The notes under the pieces: model-generated
Told to the model about the DNA's origin: nothing
Database searches by the model: none
What the model saw: only the letters and a program-made list of their open reading frames with translations
NCBI RefSeq assembly: GCF_003024235.1
Contig: NZ_KZ679088.1
Span: 105,640-169,639, forward strand
Source of the DNA: Arenimonas caeni
Lineage (GTDB): Bacteria > Pseudomonadota > Gammaproteobacteria > Xanthomonadales > Xanthomonadaceae
Direction: 5' to 3'
Length of the DNA stretch: 64,000 bases
In this document: in pieces, positions 59,947 to 64,000 of the stretch
How the letters are laid out: every line of letters starts with the position of its first letter
How positions within the stretch are numbered: the stretch's first letter is position 1
Translations under genes and position numbers: made by a program

Positions 59947-60180
59947 TCCGGGTCTTCTGACGGGAAACGTGACGCCGTTCACACCCCGGTGCGAAACGTG
60001 ATCTCTGACGCAAGGCGGCGCATTTTGTCCTCCAGCGCCACAATTTTATATCAGTTAGCCGTCTCAGACCATTGAAAATAAAGGGATTTCTACAAAAGGC
60101 AGCTCAATCCTTGCCTTTCACGACAGCCCTGTAGGAGGCTTACAAGTTGCGTGCAGGGGCAAAATTGCACGTAACAGCGG

Positions 60181-60197
60181 GCCAGACACGTTCTGGC
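60181..60197. promoter_or_regulatory. Inverted repeat overlapping the -24 element
   Basis: GCCAGA-CACGT-TCTGGC is a perfect 6-bp-arm palindrome whose right half contains the GG of the sigma-54 -24 box. A repressor bound here would block the promoter. Protein unknown. Confidence 0.35.
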
Positions 60198-60209
60198 ACG
60201 CGTTTTGCA
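60194..60209 (+). promoter_or_regulatory. Sigma-54 (RpoN) promoter
   Basis: TGGCACG-CGTT-TTGCA matches the RpoN consensus at every key base, with GG (60195-60196) and GC (60207-60208) ten bases apart. The transcript would begin near 60220 and leave a leader of about 60 bases. It implies control by an enhancer-binding protein bound further upstream. Confidence 0.8.
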
Positions 60210-60221
60210 TAAGTGGGATTT

Positions 60222-60268
60222 GGCGCCCAGTTACAAAACAGATTCCAAGGCGCCGTTTTATTTTTTTC
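60222..60268 (+). terminator. Possible attenuator hairpin in the leader
   Basis: GGCGCC (60222-60227) can pair with GGCGCC (60249-60254) and is followed by GTTTTATTTTTTTC. The stem is only 6 bp with a 21-base loop, so a leader terminator is possible but weak. Confidence 0.3.
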
Positions 60269-60278
60269 AGGGGGCAAG

Positions 60279-63200
60279 GTGGCTGTGGAAATCGATTCGG
60301 GACGTCGTCCCGGCGCCCGAGTGCGCCTTGGTCTGGCCGCTTCTGCGCTTGCCTTGCTCTTCTGCCTGGGGTCCGCGTCAGCCCAGGACGCCATCAATAC
60401 CGCCACGGTCGCGGCGCCCGCGGGCATCACTGATCCGAACCCGGGAAACGACAGCGCGACCGACACCGACGCCCTGCTGACGCCGGCGCTCGCCGTGACC
60501 AAGTCGGGCGCGCTGGATGCCGACGTGGTCGTGCCAGCGGGCGTGGCCAACATCGGCGACCAGATCGCCTACACCATCACCGTCCAGAACACCGGCACCG
60601 GACCGGCCTCCGGGGTCACGGTTTCCGATCCCCTGCTGGCCGCGTTGAGCTGCCAGATCGGCGGCTCCGCGGTGGCGCTGCCTGCGACCCTGGCGGCGTC
60701 CCAGAGCCTGGTTTGCGCCGGTTCCTACACCCTTGACCAGGACGACATCGACGCCGGCAGCGTTGACAACACCGCGACCGTCACCGCGGACCAGGCTTGC
60801 CGCCCCGGGCTGGACCCGGTCTGTTCGGCGACCGAGAACACGGCGGTTCCCCAGGTCGAGGCCCTGACGCTGGCCAAGGCCGCCGCGGTCCTGGCCAACG
60901 ACGTCAACGGCGACGGCTTCGTCAATGCCGGCGACACCCTCGAGTACACGGTCACGGCCACCAACACCGGCAATGTCGCCCTCAGCGACGTGGTGGTCAG
61001 CGACGCCCTGCTCACGCCGGGCAGCATCACGTGCGCGACGCTTGCCGCCGGGGACACCTGCGTGCTGACCGGCACGCACGTGGTTCCCGCTGCGGAGGCC
61101 CAGGCCGGCGAGGTGGTCAACACCGCCAGTGCCACCAGCACGGAAGTGCCGGGCCCGACCGACTCGAACACCGTTACGACCCCGGTCGTCCAGGTGCCTG
61201 CGCTGACGCTGGTGAAGTCCAACGCCACGCTGACCACCGACGCCGATTCGTCCGGCGACATCACCGAAGGCGACACGCTGAGCTACACCGTCACGCTGAC
61301 CAATACCGGTGACGTGGCGCTGAGCGACGTGGTCATCAACGACGCGCAGCTGAGTCCTGCCAGCGCGAGCTGCGCCAGCGTCGCCGTGGGCGGTACCTGC
61401 GTGCTCACGGGTACGCACGTCGTCACGGCCGCGGAAGCCCAGGCGGGCGAAGTGGTCAATACCGCCAATGCGACCAGCACGGAGATCCCGGGTCCGACGG
61501 ATTCGAACACCGTCACCACCCCTGTCGTCCAGATCCCGGCGCTGACGCTCGATAAGTCGGCGGCCACGCTGGCGACCGATGCGGATGCCAGTGGCAACAT
61601 CACCGAGGGCGACACGCTCAGCTACACCGTTACGCTGACCAACACCGGCGACGTTGCGCTCACCAATGTCATCGTCAACGACGCCCAGCTGACCCCGGCC
61701 AGCGCCACCTGCGCCAACGTGGCGGTCGGTGGCACCTGCGTGCTGACCGGCACCCACGTGGTCACCGCCGCCGAAGCCCAGGCGGGCGAGGTCGTCAACA
61801 CCGCCAACGGGACCAGCACCGAAGTCCCGGGTCCGACCGACTCGAACACCGTCACCACGCCGGTCGTGCAGGTGCCGGCGCTGACGCTGGTGAAGTCCAA
61901 CGCCACGCTGAGCACCGACGCGGATGCCAGCGGAAACATCACCGAAGGGGACACGCTGAGCTACACCGTTACCCTCACGAACACGGGCGACGTGGCGCTC
62001 ACGAGCGTGGTGATCAACGACGCCCAGCTGAATCCTGCGAGCGCGAGCTGCGCCAGTGTCGCCGTGGGCGGCACCTGTGTGCTGTCGGGCACCCACGTGG
62101 TGACTGCCGCCGAAGCCCAGGCGGGCGAGGTGGTCAACACCGCCAACGCGACCAGCACGGAGATCTCGGGTCCGACGGATTCGAACACCGTCACCACCCC
62201 TGTCGTCCAAATCCCGGCGCTGACCCTCGACAAGTCGGCGGCCACGCTGGCCACCGATGCCGACGCATCCGGCAACATCACCGGAGGCGACACGCTTTCC
62301 TACACCATCACCCTGACCAACACGGGCGACGTCGCCCTGACCTCGGTCGTGGTCAGCGATCCGCAGCTGACGCCGGGCAGCACCAGCTGCGCGACGGTCG
62401 CCGTGGGCGGCACCTGCGTGCTGACCGGCACCCATGTCGTGAGCAATGCCGAGGCGCTTGCCGGCGAGGTGGTCAACACCGCCAGTGCGACCAGCACGGA
62501 AGTCCCGGGTCCGACGGACTCGAACACCGTCACCACGCCCGTGGTCCAGGTGCCTGCGCTGACGCTGGTGAAGTCCAACGCCACGCTGGCCACCGACGCG
62601 GATGCCAGCGGTGACATCACCGAAGGCGACACGCTGAGCTACACCGTCACGCTGACCAATATCGGTGACGTGACGCTGAGCGACGTGGTCATCAACGACG
62701 CCCAGCTGACCCCGGCCAGCGCCACCTGCGCCAGCGTCGCGGTCGGTGGCACCTGCGTGCTCACCGGCACCCACGTGGTCACCGCCGCCGAAGCCCAGGC
62801 GGGTGAGGTGGTCAACACCGCCAACGCCACCAGCACGGAGATCCCGGGTCCGACGAATTCGAACACTGTTACGACCCCGGTCGTCCAGGTGCCGGCGCTC
62901 ACCCTCGATAAGTCGGCCGCCACGCTGACGACCGACGCGGACGCTTCGGGCGACATCACCGAAGGCGACACGCTCAGTTACACCGTCACGCTGACCAATA
63001 CCGGTGACGTCGCGCTCACCAACGTGATCGTCAACGACGCCCAGCTCACGCCGGCCAGCGCCACGTGCGCCAGCGTTGCCGTGGGCGCCACTTGCGTGCT
63101 CTCGGGCACCCACGTGGTCACGGCGGCCGAGGCCCAGGCGGGCGAGGTGGTCAACACCGCAAACGCCAGCAGCAACGAAGTGCCGGGTCCGACCAGCTCC

Positions 63201-64000
63201 AACACCGTGACCACGCCGGTCGTCCAGCTGCCGGCACTGACGCTGTCGAAGTCGGCTGCCACCTTGACCACCGACGCCGACAGCTCGGGCGACATCACCG
63301 AAGGCGACACCCTTAGCTACACGGTGACGCTGACCAATACCGGCGACGTCGCGCTGACCAACGTCGTCATCAACGACGCCCAGCTGACCCCGGGCAGCAC
63401 CACCTGCGCCAGCGTTGCGATTGGCGGCACCTGCGTGCTCTCGGGCACCCACGTGGTCACGGCCGCCGAGGCCCAGGCCGGCGAAGTGGTCAACACCGCG
63501 AACGCGACCAGCACCGAAGTGCCGGGTCCGACGGACTCGAACACCGTCACTACCCCGGTTTCGCAGGTTCCGGAGTTCGGCCTGCTTAAGTCCGCGGCGA
63601 CGCTGGCCAGCGACGCCGACGCCAGCGGCGACATCACCGAAGGCGACACGCTCAGCTACACCGTCACCTTGACCAACAGCGGTGACGTGGCGCTCACGAA
63701 CGTGATCATCAACGACGCCCAGCTCACCCCGGGCAGCATCACCTGCGCCAACGTCGCCATCGGTGGTACCTGCGTGCTCTCGGGCACCCACGTGGTCACG
63801 GCGGCCGAGGCCCAGGCGGGCGAGGTGGTCAACACCGCCAGCGCCACCAGCACCGAAGTGCCGGGTCCGACGGACTCCAACACCGTCACGACGCCGGTCA
63901 TCCAGGTGCCGGCGCTCACGCTGTCGAAGTCGGGGGCTACCCTGGCGACTGACGCCGACGGCAGCGGCAACATCACTGAAGGCGACACGCTCAGCTACAC
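60279..64000 (+). CDS. Giant secreted DUF11-like repeat protein, 3'-truncated by the window edge
   Basis: Open to the end of the window (1240 codons, no stop met in the parts I translated). GTG at 60279 after AGGGGGCAAG starts a basic N-region and signal peptide (RLGLAASALALLFCLGSASA|QDA). A divergent repeat (about 60570-60940) is followed by nine 113-residue units with wording such as SYTVTLTNTGDVALTNV, one CASVAVGGTC disulfide pair and VVNTANATSTEVPGPTDSNT. This is the DUF11/conserved-repeat immunoglobulin-like type of large surface proteins. Each unit has a DxDxSGxIxxGD calcium-type loop. Likely a stalk or adhesin; the C-terminal anchor is beyond the edge. Expression appears to be sigma-54 dependent. 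Confidence 0.85.
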   Translation, partial: MAVEIDSGRRPGARVRLGLAASALALLFCLGSASAQDAINTATVAAPAGITDPNPGNDSATDTDALLTPALAVTKSGALDADVVVPAGVANIGDQIAYTITVQNTGTGPASGVTVSDPLLAALSCQIGGSAVALPATLAASQSLVCAGSYTLDQDDIDAGSVDNTATVTADQACRPGLDPVCSATENTAVPQVEALTLAKAAAVLANDVNGDGFVNAGDTLEYTVTATNTGNVALSDVVVSDALLTPGSITCATLAAGDTCVLTGTHVVPAAEAQAGEVVNTASATSTEVPGPTDSNTVTTPVVQVPALTLVKSNATLTTDADSSGDITEGDTLSYTVTLTNTGDVALSDVVINDAQLSPASASCASVAVGGTCVLTGTHVVTAAEAQAGEVVNTANATSTEIPGPTDSNTVTTPVVQIPALTLDKSAATLATDADASGNITEGDTLSYTVTLTNTGDVALTNVIVNDAQLTPASATCANVAVGGTCVLTGTHVVTAAEAQAGEVVNTANGTSTEVPGPTDSNTVTTPVVQVPALTLVKSNATLSTDADASGNITEGDTLSYTVTLTNTGDVALTSVVINDAQLNPASASCASVAVGGTCVLSGTHVVTAAEAQAGEVVNTANATSTEISGPTDSNTVTTPVVQIPALTLDKSAATLATDADASGNITGGDTLSYTITLTNTGDVALTSVVVSDPQLTPGSTSCATVAVGGTCVLTGTHVVSNAEALAGEVVNTASATSTEVPGPTDSNTVTTPVVQVPALTLVKSNATLATDADASGDITEGDTLSYTVTLTNIGDVTLSDVVINDAQLTPASATCASVAVGGTCVLTGTHVVTAAEAQAGEVVNTANATSTEIPGPTNSNTVTTPVVQVPALTLDKSAATLTTDADASGDITEGDTLSYTVTLTNTGDVALTNVIVNDAQLTPASATCASVAVGATCVLSGTHVVTAAEAQAGEVVNTANASSNEVPGPTSSNTVTTPVVQLPALTLSKSAATLTTDADSSGDITEGDTLSYTVTLTNTGDVALTNVVINDAQLTPGSTTCASVAIGGTCVLSGTHVVTAAEAQAGEVVNTANATSTEVPGPTDSNTVTTPVSQVPEFGLLKSAATLASDADASGDITEGDTLSYTVTLTNSGDVALTNVIINDAQLTPGSITCANVAIGGTCVLSGTHVVTAAEAQAGEVVNTASATSTEVPGPTDSNTVTTPVIQVPALTLSKSGATLATDADGSGNITEGDTLSY
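60945..63995 (+). repeat. Nine tandem 339-bp repeats in the DUF11-like gene
   Basis: The string TACACCGTYACSCTGACC recurs every 339 bases (60945, 61284, 61623, 61962, 62301, 62640, 62979, 63318, 63657) with no change of period. Units are highly alike at the nucleotide level, implying recent expansion or gene conversion. The array continues past the window. Confidence 0.9.

Larger units (their letters stand above)
59947..60278. other. A+T-richer regulatory region upstream of the DUF11-repeat gene
   Basis: A 332-base gap, clearly less GC-rich than its surroundings. It contains the sigma-54 promoter (60194-60209), several TTGCRYG-like words upstream (TTGCGTGCA, TTGCACG) that could be activator sites, and a leader hairpin candidate. 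I see no gene in it. Confidence 0.6.

Noticed and set aside
60140..60553. A 137-residue minus-strand gene over the sigma-54 promoter region
   Set aside because: No start signal, no recognisable sequence, and it would run across the promoter, leader and signal peptide of the DUF11-like gene.
61283..63988. Eight 110-residue minus-strand open frames, one per repeat
   Set aside because: They recur exactly every 339 bases because the sense repeats recur. They lack ribosome sites and are antisense shadows.
60945..63995. CRISPR-like periodic repeats
   Set aside because: The period is 339 bp, the units are coding throughout and there are no unique spacers.

Overview
The window is about 64 kb of GC-rich DNA (roughly 70% by eye, with almost all third codon positions G or C). 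It looks like chromosome of a member of the Lysobacteraceae/Xanthomonadaceae (Lysobacter, Luteimonas, Arenimonas or a relative). The pointers are a C-rich-loop small RNA of the sX13 type directly downstream of polA, a XanB2/FkbO-type chorismatase, a dipeptidyl peptidase IV close to the Stenotrophomonas/Xanthomonas type, an N-terminally extended Rho, REP-like palindromes, and several genes with a TANNNT -10 box so close to the ATG that leaderless mRNAs are likely. No rRNA, tRNA, CRISPR array, prophage or complete insertion sequence was seen.

Layout. 1-850: the end of a lower-GC open reading frame followed by an integron attC-like site, probably the last cassette of a chromosomal integron. 849-5865 (-): peptide ABC importer subunits (one permease and a tandem ATPase) followed by a GAF-GAF-GGDEF-EAL c-di-GMP protein. 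5.9-24.5 kb: mostly housekeeping and metabolism (hemB, aroE, gamma-carbonic anhydrase, aldehyde dehydrogenase, prlC, MFS exporter, ltaE, cytochrome b561, xthA, DPP IV, yfcG-like GST, two SDRs, a saccharopine-dehydrogenase-like protein, uvrD). 24.5-29.3 kb: a TRAP transporter whose binding protein lies on the opposite strand from its membrane subunits, with a diheme cytochrome c between them. 29.4-36.9 kb: polA, sX13, hemF and xanB2 (divergent, overlapping promoters) and a second S9 peptidase. 37-40.5 kb: ycgL and a 1097-residue membrane-anchored ankyrin protein.

40.5-51.7 kb is the most unusual part. A 2330-residue type Va autotransporter with about 58 degenerate repeats is followed by a TIGR03032-type predicted beta-propeller, a secreted three-EF-hand protein and an unrecognised 180-residue protein. 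Each junction is a 4-nt start/stop overlap. A secreted M4 (thermolysin-like) protease follows after 24 nt, and a strong hairpin closes the unit. Translational coupling of an adhesin, a propeller, a calcium-binding protein and an unknown enzyme-like protein, with a protease behind, suggests one cell-surface system. I am not aware of a described function for this combination.

52.6-60 kb: rho and trxA divergent from rhlB (the classic order; both RNA factors carry long arginine-rich extensions), then ftsEX, a two-receiver response regulator whose first receiver has lost its phospho-acceptor, and ung. From 60.28 kb to the right edge runs an incomplete giant secreted protein built of near-identical 339-bp (113-residue) DUF11-like repeats, each with an EF-hand/dockerin-like calcium loop, preceded by a textbook sigma-54 promoter. 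The window therefore holds two large, repetitive, probably calcium-linked surface proteins on either side of a conserved housekeeping block.
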